Part shown: positions 25,564 through 34,284 of the stretch, in pieces
How the letters are laid out: every line of letters starts with the position of its first letter
How positions within the stretch are numbered: position 1 is the first letter of the stretch
From: JBHELB01 sp041859045
GTDB lineage: Bacteria; Hydrogenedentota; Hydrogenedentia; Hydrogenedentales; SLHB01
NCBI GenBank assembly: GCA_041859045.1
Contig: JBHELB010000016.1
Span: forward strand, 1-64,000
Length of the DNA: 64,000 bases
Direction of reading: 5' to 3'
Notes under the pieces: model-generated
Seen by the model: the letters and a program-made list of their open reading frames with translations, nothing else
The model's database searches: none
Told to the model about the DNA's origin: nothing
Translations under genes and position numbers: made by a program

Positions 25564-26349
25564 ATGTACAAAGACAAGAAGGTCGTGGTCGTTATGCCCG
25601 CATACAACGCGGAGCAAACCCTCGAGCGCACCCACCGTGAAGTGATGGAGCAGGAGATCGTCGATCTGGTCGTCGTCGTCGACGACGCCAGCCGCGACAA
25701 GTCGGTGGCCGTTGCGCGCGGCCTGCCTCGCACGGTCGTGGCCGTGCATGAAGAGAATCGCGGCTACGGCGCGAATCAAAAGACGTGCTATCGCCTCGCG
25801 CTCGAGCACGGCGCGGACATCGTCATCATGGTTCATCCGGACTACCAGTACACGCCGAAGCTGATCCCCGCGATGGCCTCGATGATCGGAAACGGCCTCT
25901 ACCACTGCGTGCTCGGCTCGCGCATCTTGGGCGGACAGGCCCTCCGAGGCGGAATGCCTGCATGGAAATATTTCGCCAATCGCTGCCTGACGTTCGCCGA
26001 GAATGTCGCACTGGGCGCAAAACTCTCGGAGTATCACACCGGTTACCGCGCCTTCTCGCGCGAACTGCTCGAACGTCTTCCGCTCGATCGCAACTCCGAC
26101 GACTTCGTGTTCGATAACGAGATGCTCGCGCAGATCGTGTATTACGGTTACACCATCGCCGAAGTCAGTTGCCCCACCAAGTACTTCCCGGAAGCGTCGT
26201 CCATCAACTTCCGGCGCAGCGTGACCTACGGGTTCGGCTGTTTGCGCACAATGCTCACCGCGCGCATGGCCACGCTAGGGGTGCTCACTTCTCCCTTGTT
26301 TCCCGAAAAGGAATCCGGAGTCGCGAATTCGCCGCAAAAGGACTCCTGA
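25564..26349 (+). CDS. Family 2 glycosyltransferase (DPM1/GtrB-like)
   Basis: A 261-residue GT-A enzyme with VVVMPAYNAEQTL at the start, the VVVDDASRD nucleotide-binding motif, HPDYQYTPKL where DxD-like residues sit, and EYHTGYRAFSRELL, a segment common in dolichol/undecaprenyl-phosphate mannosyltransferase-like proteins. No membrane-spanning tail is evident. Starts 9 bp after the diguanylate cyclase, so it is probably an output enzyme of the same operon. The acceptor lipid or polysaccharide is not identifiable. Confidence 0.85.
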   Translation: MYKDKKVVVVMPAYNAEQTLERTHREVMEQEIVDLVVVVDDASRDKSVAVARGLPRTVVAVHEENRGYGANQKTCYRLALEHGADIVIMVHPDYQYTPKLIPAMASMIGNGLYHCVLGSRILGGQALRGGMPAWKYFANRCLTFAENVALGAKLSEYHTGYRAFSRELLERLPLDRNSDDFVFDNEMLAQIVYYGYTIAEVSCPTKYFPEASSINFRRSVTYGFGCLRTMLTARMATLGVLTSPLFPEKESGVANSPQKDS

Positions 26350-26402
26350 GGGAAATCCTGTTTTTCACAAGAATACGCGAGCGCGCTAACCAGGAGGCCG
26401 TC

Positions 26403-27515
26403 ATGCAATTGCGTCCATTCGGGCAACGAAGCGGGTTTGAGGTGCCACGGGTGAACATCGGGGCGATGCGGTTGCCGCAAGACCTCGACGAGGCGGTGGC
26501 ACTGATCCGGTACGCCATTGACCACGGAATGCGTTACATCGACACGAGCCGCGGCTATGGCGATTCGGAGGTCAAGCTCGGCCACGCGCTGAAAGATGGC
26601 TATCGCGAGAAGGTGATCTTGTCGACGAAATGGTCGCCGTGGATCACGAAGATCGAAGAGGACGACGACGCCTCGGCGGACTGCACGTGCAAACGGATTG
26701 AGGAGTCCATGCGGCGGCTCGACGTGGATTATCTCGACTACTACCAGGTGTGGAACATCCACAACCGCGAGACCTACGACTTGGCCATTGCGAAGGGCGG
26801 CATGCTCGAAGGAATTCAGCGGGCGATGAGCGATGGGCTTGTGGGGCACACCGGTTTCACTACGCACGATACGCCCGAGAATCTCGCGACGTATTTTCAG
26901 GAAGCGGATTGGGCGGAACTGGTGCTGATCTCGTATAACATGCTGCATACCGGCTACCGCGAGGCGCTGCAGGCGGCGCACGCACGGGGTATCGGCACAA
27001 TCGTGATGAATCCGGTGGGCGGCGGCAAACTGTCCGAGCCGAGTAAGGTGCTGCTCAACCTCGCGGGGCAAGTGGGCGCGGACACCGTGCCCGAACTCGC
27101 GTTGCGCTATATCTTGTCCTCGTCGTTTGTCGACACGGTAATTGTGGGGATGTCCAAGAAGTCCGACGTGGACGAGGCCGTCGCCGCAGCCGAGCGCGAT
27201 GCGTTTTCTCCGGCGGACCAAGCGCGCATCGAGGCGTTCCTGCAACTCATCAGCATCGAGAACACCGGTTTTTGCACGAACTGCGGCTATTGCATGCCCT
27301 GCCCGAACGGCGTCGAGATTCCCGCGGTGATGGCGTGCATCTACGACGACCGCTATTGGGGATTGACCGAAGCCGCGCGCCACCGTCACGCCCACATCAA
27401 AGGCAACGCCGGGTTGTGTACGGCGTGTGGGCAGTGCCTGCCCAAATGCACGCAGCAACTGCCGATCGTGGACGAGATGCGCTACGCGCAGAAACACTAT
27501 CCCTCCGGCGCGTAG
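26403..27515 (+). CDS. Aldo/keto reductase with a C-terminal 2[4Fe-4S] ferredoxin domain
   Basis: A 370-residue protein. The aldo/keto reductase barrel (1-280) has DTSRGYGDSE, with the catalytic Tyr after the Asp, and the expected Lys in VILSTKWSP. The tail has two iron-sulfur motifs, CTNCGYCMPCP and CTACGQCLPKC. Such fusions are common in anaerobes and PVC-group bacteria; physiological substrates are mostly unknown. The start at 26403 has CAGGAGG. It is 53 bp after the glycosyltransferase gene and could be read from the same transcript, but a functional link is not obvious. Confidence 0.88.
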   Translation: MQLRPFGQRSGFEVPRVNIGAMRLPQDLDEAVALIRYAIDHGMRYIDTSRGYGDSEVKLGHALKDGYREKVILSTKWSPWITKIEEDDDASADCTCKRIEESMRRLDVDYLDYYQVWNIHNRETYDLAIAKGGMLEGIQRAMSDGLVGHTGFTTHDTPENLATYFQEADWAELVLISYNMLHTGYREALQAAHARGIGTIVMNPVGGGKLSEPSKVLLNLAGQVGADTVPELALRYILSSSFVDTVIVGMSKKSDVDEAVAAAERDAFSPADQARIEAFLQLISIENTGFCTNCGYCMPCPNGVEIPAVMACIYDDRYWGLTEAARHRHAHIKGNAGLCTACGQCLPKCTQQLPIVDEMRYAQKHYPSGA

Positions 27516-27524
27516 GCCGCGCAC

Positions 27525-27557
27525 AAAAGAGAAGCGCCACAACGGCGGTTGTGGCGC
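27525..27557 (-). terminator. Terminator between convergent genes
   Basis: GCGCCACAAC (27534-27543) and GTTGTGGCGC (27548-27557) form a 10-bp stem around GGCG. On the minus strand the tail TTCTCTTTT follows, so it should end the surface-protein transcript; it may act in both directions. Confidence 0.75.
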
Positions 27558-27621
27558 ACTCCAGGAGGTAAGACTTGGGAGTATTTCTCCCCCCAATGCG
27601 TGGGATGAGACGCACCGGGTC

Positions 27622-28863
27622 TTACATCAGATTGACATCCTTGTCAGGGGACCTCGACGTCCTTGTCTCGGCCTTGCGCTCAATATATCGGCAGTTCTCG
27701 CGTAACCTTGAGCGGCGCGCGCCAAGGGTGGCCAGGGTAAGGGTAAGCAGGACCAACCCGGTGCCGCCGACAACCGGAAGCGTCGCGGTGTTGTAGACGC
27801 GCGGGTCGAGTTGTGGGTACAGACTCGCCTCCAGGCCATCAAGAAGACCATCTCCGTCCGTATCCGGATCGAGCCAGTTGACGCCCCAGATAGTAAACTC
27901 GTCCAGATCACGAAGACCGTCATGGTCATGGTCACTCCGAGGACACAGGCAGATGATTATCGGTGGATTTATTTCTGGCACACCTGGGCCTGTGACGGTG
28001 AAGGACATGTTGCTCGCGGCGTTCCCGCATATAGACCAAGCCAAGTAGTCATCGCCTGTATCCGTGACGACAGATTTGTCACATTCCACCCAATAGTGGT
28101 CTTCCATAATGGTTCCCTGGTTTGCCAGGTAGAGCGGAGCAATGGGCATTGAATTCCAAGTGGTGCCCCCGTCGATGCTGTACTCGCCCCGAAAGTATGC
28201 GGTGAGGTTACCATCGCGCATGACATGCCTCTTGATTCCCCTGATCGCGAACTGGGTGAAATCCGCGCCAATTAGTGTGTCGTTTCCGTTGAATGGTGGC
28301 TCGTTAGATGACAGCATCCACTGATTTGCTGAAGGGTTCCAAGTGATGCCAGCCACGCCGTACCCGCCCGGACTTGCGCCCAATCCTCCTGGGCCGCCTC
28401 CTAGGTCGGTGCCAACGAACATCCTTGCCGGTAGATTTTCACTTGTCGAATACCAAGCGGCAGACATTGGATTAGCGGGCACGAGCCAGTGCGCCTCATA
28501 GGTGTAGTCCGTACCGTCGGAAATTGTGACGTAGTCGGCCACTAAAGCTCCCGGAGGACTTGTGCGCGAGAATCCGCCTTTTACAAGTCCGAGATTGCAG
28601 GAAACCTTCCAGTAACCCTCATCATAATCATATCCTGCTTCAAATCGAATTTTCGGATTGCCGCCCGGTCCTGAGGTGTTCATAAGTGTGTTGAACCCCG
28701 TAACGGTCGGTTGATCCGCGTTGGCCTCTGGCATGCCGGGGCCAGCTACCCCAAATACGGGGACGCCCTTATCCGGGTACCCGCTAAAAGAAGCAACCCC
28801 CGCCCACGCGCTGTTTGTTGCACACAGAAGGGCAAAGATCAATGCCGGCCCCGTGCTTTTCAT
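27622..28863 (-). CDS. Exported surface protein with a C-terminal LPVVG-type anchor signal
   Basis: A 413-residue protein with a signal peptide (TGPALIFALLCATNSAWA) and a beta-rich secreted body of unknown function. Two calcium-binding type-3-like loops follow (SDHDHDGLRDLDE, DPDTDGDGLLDGLE). Near the C-terminus LPVVGG is followed by a hydrophobic helix (TGLVLLTLTLATLG) and ARRSR, the three-part layout of sorting signals (PEP-CTERM/LPxTG-like), but then comes an unusually long charged tail of about 30 residues. ATG 28863 is chosen for its GGAAGG; a GTG at 28869 is possible. A sorting peptidase partner is not in the window. Confidence 0.7.
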   Translation of the reverse strand: MKSTGPALIFALLCATNSAWAGVASFSGYPDKGVPVFGVAGPGMPEANADQPTVTGFNTLMNTSGPGGNPKIRFEAGYDYDEGYWKVSCNLGLVKGGFSRTSPPGALVADYVTISDGTDYTYEAHWLVPANPMSAAWYSTSENLPARMFVGTDLGGGPGGLGASPGGYGVAGITWNPSANQWMLSSNEPPFNGNDTLIGADFTQFAIRGIKRHVMRDGNLTAYFRGEYSIDGGTTWNSMPIAPLYLANQGTIMEDHYWVECDKSVVTDTGDDYLAWSICGNAASNMSFTVTGPGVPEINPPIIICLCPRSDHDHDGLRDLDEFTIWGVNWLDPDTDGDGLLDGLEASLYPQLDPRVYNTATLPVVGGTGLVLLTLTLATLGARRSRLRENCRYIERKAETRTSRSPDKDVNLM

Positions 28864-29017
28864 GGACACTTCCTTCCCGTCGCGAGATATTTCTCACATT
28901 CCTTCATAGAGTGCCCCCAGTAAACCTACTGTACTACGACCTTTATTGATTGGCAAGCAATATATTGCCGTCCTGTCGAGTCCAATGAGTTCGCGCAGGC
29001 TTACTCGTGCGGATGTG

Positions 29018-29046
29018 TTGCCCCGCGCCGGGGCGGATGCTAGTCT
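29018..29046 (+). promoter_or_regulatory. Sigma-70 promoter of the TPR membrane protein
   Basis: TTGCCC (29018-29023) and TAGTCT (29041-29046), spacing 17 bp, lie 43 bp before the GTG start at 29090. The palindrome GCAATATATTGC (28957-28968) sits about 50 bp upstream of the -35. Confidence 0.5.
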
Positions 29047-29089
29047 AGCCTGCATTTATTTGGAGTCTTACAGAACAGGGGGAGGAGTC

Positions 29090-31483
29090 GTGACTGAGAA
29101 GCCGAACGCGGAAGAGCGTCCTTACGTGGACGACGACGGAACAGGCAATCCGGAACTGGATGCAAAGCTGTTTTCCGAGCCTGTGTTGAAGGGCGAGGTG
29201 GGTATTGACACCGCGCAGGTGTGGATGGCCGCGTTCCTGATCACGATGGCCGCGGTCGCGCTGTTTGCCCCGGCGCTGGGCGGGGTGTTCATTGGCGACG
29301 CGCGCGAGCTGGTGGCGGAGAATCTGTCTCTCCATTCCTTCGTGACGGCGTGGAATGCGCTCCCGGCCTCTTTCCCTGCGGGTACAACGCTATCGATGAT
29401 GCTGAGCTGGAACGCGACACCCGAGCGCGTTGCGGGCAGTGTCGCGCTGAACGTGATGCTTCACGCGTTTGCCTGCGTATTGCTTTATCTGCTTGCACGT
29501 CGCCTCACGCATTCGCGCACCAATGAGGCGATCCCCATGCTGGCAGGGCTCTTGTTCGCGGTGACGCCGGTCGCCGCCGCTCCGGTCTGCGGCCTCATGG
29601 GGCGAGGCGAACTCGCAAGTCTCGCACTGGTGCTCGCGTCGCTCGCGTGCTACGTTCATGCATTCAACCCTGATGGCTCGTACCGCAGCGGCTTGTGTGC
29701 GCTGTCGTTGCTGAGCGCAGCCTCAGCCTGGGCGTTTGGCGCCACCGCGGCCGTCGCTGCACTGATTCTTGTCGCGCTAGACTGGGTGGTCTATGGGCCT
29801 GCAGGCTGGCGGAGTCGCGCCCCATGGCTCGGCGCGTATGTGGGACTTACTGCGGCGTTCTGGGTAGCGTGGGCCGCCTCGGGCACTTTGCCCAGCGTCG
29901 ACGCGTTTCGCGAGGCGACGCTGCAGAGCGGGACCCTGCTCAAAGACGTTGTGTCCATAGCGCCACTGCCCGTCTCACACCCCACCACAATTCCAGGCTG
30001 GGTGGGATTGGCGGTTACTGGCGCGGGGTTTGTCATGACGGTTCTGCGATGGACGCCAGGGGCTGTCCTATTCATGGCGGGCGTGCTGGCGATGCTCCCG
30101 GCCGTGTTTCCCGCAGGCGCGTTGATTCGCGCCGAAGCGGCATATGCTCCCACCGCGGCGATCTGTCTGCTGCTGCCCTGGGCGTTTTCGCGATTACCCA
30201 AGTATCCAGCGCTTAGAGTAGCGGCGGGCTTCGCCGCCTTCGCGCTCATCGTCGTCTCCGGGGCGATGGCGTTTCAGGCGATTCTCCTTTGGCAAGACTC
30301 AGAAGTGTTCTGGCGCAACGTCCTTGCGCGTACCCCGGGTTCGGCGACCGCGCAGTTCGAGCTAGGGCGGGTCCTTGTTGAATCCGCCGAAAAGAAAGAA
30401 GGCGCCACTTCGGTTGACGAAGCCGCGGGACTGCTCGAGTCGGCCAGCCGCTCATTAGCTGACGGCTCCAAGGTGTTCCTCGCCTTAGCCCGCACGCGTC
30501 ACTTGCAGAACCGCCCTGCGGATGCACTCTCGGCGTATCAAGTGGCGTTGAAACTTGAGCCGGAAAACCGCCGCGCGGCGTTGGGCGCGGCGGAGGAATT
30601 GCTGGCGCTGGGTGAGAAGGGAGACACTTCCGCCACGCATCGCGCCGTCGACGCGTTTCGCTACGCCGCGTCCCTTGGCCCGCTCGACGAGGCCAATGCC
30701 CTGCACTATGGACTATTGCTCGCGCGCGTCGGTGACCTTTCCGCCGCGGAGACCCAGCTTCGGGCGGCCACGGGCGGCGACCCCGATTCTCCGGCCGCCG
30801 CACCGCTCAAGATTGTCTCGCAACGGCTGCAACAGGTGAAAGAGCTCCGGCGCGAGTTCGCCGAACGCCAGAAGACTGCGCCAAACGACGCGGCGACTAC
30901 GCGTCTTGCCGCGCGCATTCGTTTGAAACAGGGCCAGACTCAGCGTGCCGCGTATACCCTTTGGAGCATGCTGGGGCAGGATTCCTCGGACTACGAAGCG
31001 TGGGCGCTATTGGGGGTGGCTCAGGCCCGCATGCAACAGACCAAGGAGTTTTTGCGCGACAGCGCACAGTTTGCCGCGGCCGCCAAGCCGGAAGCCTGGG
31101 CGGAACTTGCCCGACAGTGCGCGTCGGAACGGTTGTGGGGCGCGGCGCAGGAGTATCTGACCAGCGGTCTCGCCGAGAGCGCCGGAGTTGCAGAGCCGCT
31201 CGTAGCGCTCGGCGATCTTGCCGCACGCTCCGACTCGCCCAACGCGCAGGCAATCGCCGCGCAATGTTACCTGAAGGCCGCCGAGCGCTATCCGCAGAGT
31301 CCGACACCGTGGGTGCGCCTGTGCGACACGGCGCTGACCGGCAAGGAGATCGACAAAGCCCGTTCGTATCTCGACGAGGCCGAGCGCCGGGGACTTTCGG
31401 CCGAGGAGAGCGCCGCACGCCGCGCGAAGACCGGCGGCGCGGCCGTTCAACCTGGCCAAGCGCCGCGAGTTGTTGTGCGATAG
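29090..31483 (+). CDS. TMTC-like membrane protein with TPR repeats
   Basis: A 797-residue protein. The N-terminal half has about ten hydrophobic segments (about 45-430) resembling the polytopic part of TMTC/PMT-superfamily proteins. The C-terminal half (about 440-770) is a set of TPR-type helical repeats. The GT-C DD motif expected in the first external loop is weak: here the loop reads GGVFIGDARELVAEN, with one Asp in place of the usual pair. The GTG at 29090 is preceded by GGGGGAGGAG and by a promoter at 29018-29046, so earlier codons in the same frame are excluded. Possibly a protein O-glycosyltransferase relative or an inactive scaffold. Confidence 0.65.
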   Translation: MTEKPNAEERPYVDDDGTGNPELDAKLFSEPVLKGEVGIDTAQVWMAAFLITMAAVALFAPALGGVFIGDARELVAENLSLHSFVTAWNALPASFPAGTTLSMMLSWNATPERVAGSVALNVMLHAFACVLLYLLARRLTHSRTNEAIPMLAGLLFAVTPVAAAPVCGLMGRGELASLALVLASLACYVHAFNPDGSYRSGLCALSLLSAASAWAFGATAAVAALILVALDWVVYGPAGWRSRAPWLGAYVGLTAAFWVAWAASGTLPSVDAFREATLQSGTLLKDVVSIAPLPVSHPTTIPGWVGLAVTGAGFVMTVLRWTPGAVLFMAGVLAMLPAVFPAGALIRAEAAYAPTAAICLLLPWAFSRLPKYPALRVAAGFAAFALIVVSGAMAFQAILLWQDSEVFWRNVLARTPGSATAQFELGRVLVESAEKKEGATSVDEAAGLLESASRSLADGSKVFLALARTRHLQNRPADALSAYQVALKLEPENRRAALGAAEELLALGEKGDTSATHRAVDAFRYAASLGPLDEANALHYGLLLARVGDLSAAETQLRAATGGDPDSPAAAPLKIVSQRLQQVKELRREFAERQKTAPNDAATTRLAARIRLKQGQTQRAAYTLWSMLGQDSSDYEAWALLGVAQARMQQTKEFLRDSAQFAAAAKPEAWAELARQCASERLWGAAQEYLTSGLAESAGVAEPLVALGDLAARSDSPNAQAIAAQCYLKAAERYPQSPTPWVRLCDTALTGKEIDKARSYLDEAERRGLSAEESAARRAKTGGAAVQPGQAPRVVVR

Positions 31484-31560
31484 TACCGTTTCGCAAGATG
31501 AGTGCATGACAGATACCTCCATGATGGTATAGAATTTCAAGAGGGAAAGGAGTGGTCTGC

Positions 31561-32049
31561 ATGCTAGAACTCGAAGTGCTGGGAATACACGGCGACGGCC
31601 AATCCGCCCCGGTCGTATTACTGCGCCATCAGGAGCGCATCTTGCCGATCGTCGTGGGGATGCCCGAGGCGGACGCCATTCACGCGGCGCTTACCCATCG
31701 CGATCTCGGCCGTCCAATGACCCACGACTTGATGTGCAACGTGCTGGCGGGCCTGCGCGGCGAGCTGAAGTCCATTCATATCTACAAACTCGAGCACGAC
31801 ACCTTCTATGCGTACCTGATGATCGAGCAGAAAGCCATCACCGGCGAGATCGAGCAGGTCCTGCGGATCGATGCCCGCCCCAGCGACAGTATCGCGATTG
31901 CGCTGCGCGTGAACGCACCGATTTTTGCGGCGTCCGAGGTGATGGAGAAGGCGGGACAAGACATTTCGGTGCTTGCCGGCCAGGATGACGACGAAGACGA
32001 GGGCGAGAACGAGGGTGACGGCGAGCCTACAGGCGAATTCGAAACGTGA
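31561..32049 (+). CDS. Bifunctional nuclease-family protein (DUF151)
   Basis: A 162-residue protein. Residues 1-135 match the DUF151/BFN fold: LRHQERILPIVVGMPEADAIHAAL at the start and the hallmark RIDARPSDSIAIALRVNAPIFA. The C-terminal 30 residues are a highly acidic tail (DDDEDEGENEGDG). Members in plants and some bacteria have been reported to have RNase/DNase activity, but the general bacterial role is unknown. ATG 31561 follows AAAGGAG; its stop overlaps the next GTG start, so the two genes are coupled. Confidence 0.85.
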   Translation: MLELEVLGIHGDGQSAPVVLLRHQERILPIVVGMPEADAIHAALTHRDLGRPMTHDLMCNVLAGLRGELKSIHIYKLEHDTFYAYLMIEQKAITGEIEQVLRIDARPSDSIAIALRVNAPIFAASEVMEKAGQDISVLAGQDDDEDEGENEGDGEPTGEFET

Positions 32050-34019
32050 GGGGAGCGAAGCGTAGGACGCTTGTCTGGGGGGCAAGGGGACGTTGGTTCG
32101 CTCGGCTCACGCTGCTGGCCACTTTACTGATCGTTGCGACAGCGCTTGCCGAGGAACCTGCTCCAGCGCCACCGCCCGCGGCGGATACCCCTGCACTACG
32201 TATTGCCCGGCTCATGTGGGTCACGTTGCAGGGGAACCCCGCGCCTGATTCCAGCGATCGCGACTACCTCAAGCGTTGTCCTCCTGGGGGCGTCGTCGTG
32301 CCCACGGCGTTGCGTCCATCGCTGGCGGCGGGATACGTGCAAAATCTACGCGCGCTCATGGGCGGCGCTCCTTTGTTGATTGCCGCCGACCTACACACGC
32401 TTCCCATGGAGAGCAATGCGCGAGTGATTCGGTTCAATGAACTGCCCACCCCGCTTGCGATTGGCGCGACGCGCGATCTGGCGAGCGCTGCGCGTTACGG
32501 CGCGATGCTGGGAGAGAGTCTCGCCGCGATGGGGTTTAACGTGCACCTGGGCCCGCAGCTTGCCCTTGGGCCCACGTTGCCCGAGGCCAAAGCGCCGCTC
32601 GCGTGTCTGGGTGGATCGCCGGAGTTCACCGGCGATGCGGGCGAGGCGATCCGCAAAGCGCTGGAAGCGCAAGGCGCGTTGTGTCTTCCGCTGGGATTTC
32701 CCGGAGGTGGGTTTAACCGCGTGGGCAACGAACCTGCGGTGTTATCGACGTCGCCGTTGCAGTTGGCCATCACCGATCTCGCCCCCTATGCCAAGGCGAT
32801 TCAGGGAGGCGTTCCACTACTTCAGGTGAGCGATGTGCTCGCTCCTAGCCTAGACGACCAGGTCGTGCCATCGTGCGTGTCCAAGGCGGTGGTGACGGAC
32901 CTCTTGCGTGGGCAGATGGGGTTCAAGGGCGTGGTTGTGGCAGGGCCGATGGATGCTGCTACCGTGACGCGCTACATGGATCCGGCGGAGGCGTCGCTGC
33001 GGGCGCTCGAGGCGGGAGCGGACATGCTCCTCTGGCAAGGGGGCACGCCGCAGGCCCTGCGAACGGCGCGTAAGCTGGCGCAGGCGGTTGATGAAGGACG
33101 CTTGAGCAAAGCGCGCGTCGATGAGGCGTACGAGCGCGTGAGTGTGCTGCTCGCGCGCATTGGCGCACTGACGCTGCCGGGCGACAGAGACGCGGCCCGT
33201 CTCGAGCGCAACAAGAAACTGGGTGACGATACCTATGCGATTGCGCGCAGAGCGGTGACGCTCGCGGTCAACCGTGCGGATGCGTTGCCGTTGGCCAAAG
33301 ACAAAGGGACTCCTGTGGCGATCATCGGCACGATGGACACGGAACCGTTGCGCACCGTGCTCGAGAAGCGGCTGAAGAAGGCCGCCGCGCTCGATATCGT
33401 GACTGCGCGGCATCTCAACGAGATCCAGGATTTCGAAGTGGATCGCGCCGTCAAATTGGTGCAGGGGTTCAAGACCGCCGTATGCGTGATCGGGAGTGGC
33501 CTGAAGAATCGCGGGCACCTTCGCCTGGTGCAGCAACTCCGGGAACAAGGAGTGCGGGTAGTCGTGGTATTACTGGGAGCCCCCGTTCAGGCTACGCAGT
33601 TCCTGAACGCCGATGCACTTGTGTTCGCGTATGCTTCGCCTGCGTCTTGCGGCGAGACGTTGCGCGCCGTAGGAGAACTGCTCGTTGGCGAGGCCGCCGT
33701 AGGATTTCGTGAACACCCCCCCGTCGAACAGGCCGTTGCCACGCCGCTGAAGTTAAGCGCCGAGCAATTTCTGCGCGTACCCGCCGGAGTATTGCCTTGT
33801 ACGCTGGACGAAAAGCTGCCGATGGGGTTCAGCGTGCCTTATGCGATCGAACCGGCGGTGAAGAAAGTCGAATGGGACTTTGGCGATGGCAAACGCGCCA
33901 AGGGGCTTGTTGCCGAACACGTGTTCGAATCCGCGGGTCGGTATCCGGTGAAGATGACGGTCACGGATATTACCGGCGAGACGCGCGAAACGACGATTGA
34001 AGCGGTGATCAAGGACTAG
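32046..34019 (+). CDS. Degenerate glycoside hydrolase family 3-like protein with a PKD domain
   Basis: A 657-residue exported protein: signal anchor (about 18-36), a GH3 N-domain-like TIM barrel (about 50-370), a GH3 C-domain-like region (about 400-560) and a C-terminal PKD domain (WDFGDGKRAKG, VTDITGETRETT). In NagZ-type enzymes the catalytic Asp is in a GF-G-V-SD motif; here the segment reads GFKGVVVAGPMDA, without that Asp. The KHFPGHG motif is replaced by PLGFPGGG. It is therefore probably not a hydrolase, but perhaps a sugar-binding or structural protein. GTG start overlaps the DUF151 stop. Confidence 0.72.
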   Translation: MRGAKRRTLVWGARGRWFARLTLLATLLIVATALAEEPAPAPPPAADTPALRIARLMWVTLQGNPAPDSSDRDYLKRCPPGGVVVPTALRPSLAAGYVQNLRALMGGAPLLIAADLHTLPMESNARVIRFNELPTPLAIGATRDLASAARYGAMLGESLAAMGFNVHLGPQLALGPTLPEAKAPLACLGGSPEFTGDAGEAIRKALEAQGALCLPLGFPGGGFNRVGNEPAVLSTSPLQLAITDLAPYAKAIQGGVPLLQVSDVLAPSLDDQVVPSCVSKAVVTDLLRGQMGFKGVVVAGPMDAATVTRYMDPAEASLRALEAGADMLLWQGGTPQALRTARKLAQAVDEGRLSKARVDEAYERVSVLLARIGALTLPGDRDAARLERNKKLGDDTYAIARRAVTLAVNRADALPLAKDKGTPVAIIGTMDTEPLRTVLEKRLKKAAALDIVTARHLNEIQDFEVDRAVKLVQGFKTAVCVIGSGLKNRGHLRLVQQLREQGVRVVVVLLGAPVQATQFLNADALVFAYASPASCGETLRAVGELLVGEAAVGFREHPPVEQAVATPLKLSAEQFLRVPAGVLPCTLDEKLPMGFSVPYAIEPAVKKVEWDFGDGKRAKGLVAEHVFESAGRYPVKMTVTDITGETRETTIEAVIKD

Positions 34020-34033
34020 TTTGGAGAGAGTCG

Positions 34034-34280
34034 AGAGATTCACCACAGGACACAGAGAAGAGGAGGAGACAAAAAGAAATTCTGAATATGTTCGGAAGAT
34101 GAAGAGAAGGGCAAGAGAATTTTCTACAGATTTCCGAACGGTCGCACCAAGAGCCAGATTTGAGCCAAAACAACCACGAAGTCTGAAATCTAAAATTCGA
34201 AATTCTTTATCTTCAAAACCCCATTCGAATTTCTTCTATTTCTCTTCTCTGTGTCCTCTGTGCCTCTGTGGTGAATCTCT
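34034..34280. repeat. Palindromic MITE-like repeat
   Basis: The left arm (from 34034, AGAGATTCACCACAG then GACACAGAGAAGAG) and the right arm (34227-34280) are inverted copies of each other over about 45 bp. The left arm lacks about 9 bp that the right arm keeps (GAGGCACAG). The interior is AT-rich and codes for nothing convincing. The TTCACCACAGAG...CACAGAG core is a sequence often seen repeated in bacterial genomes of this kind. Occupies the whole gap between two convergent genes. Confidence 0.7.
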
Positions 34281-34284
34281 CTTC

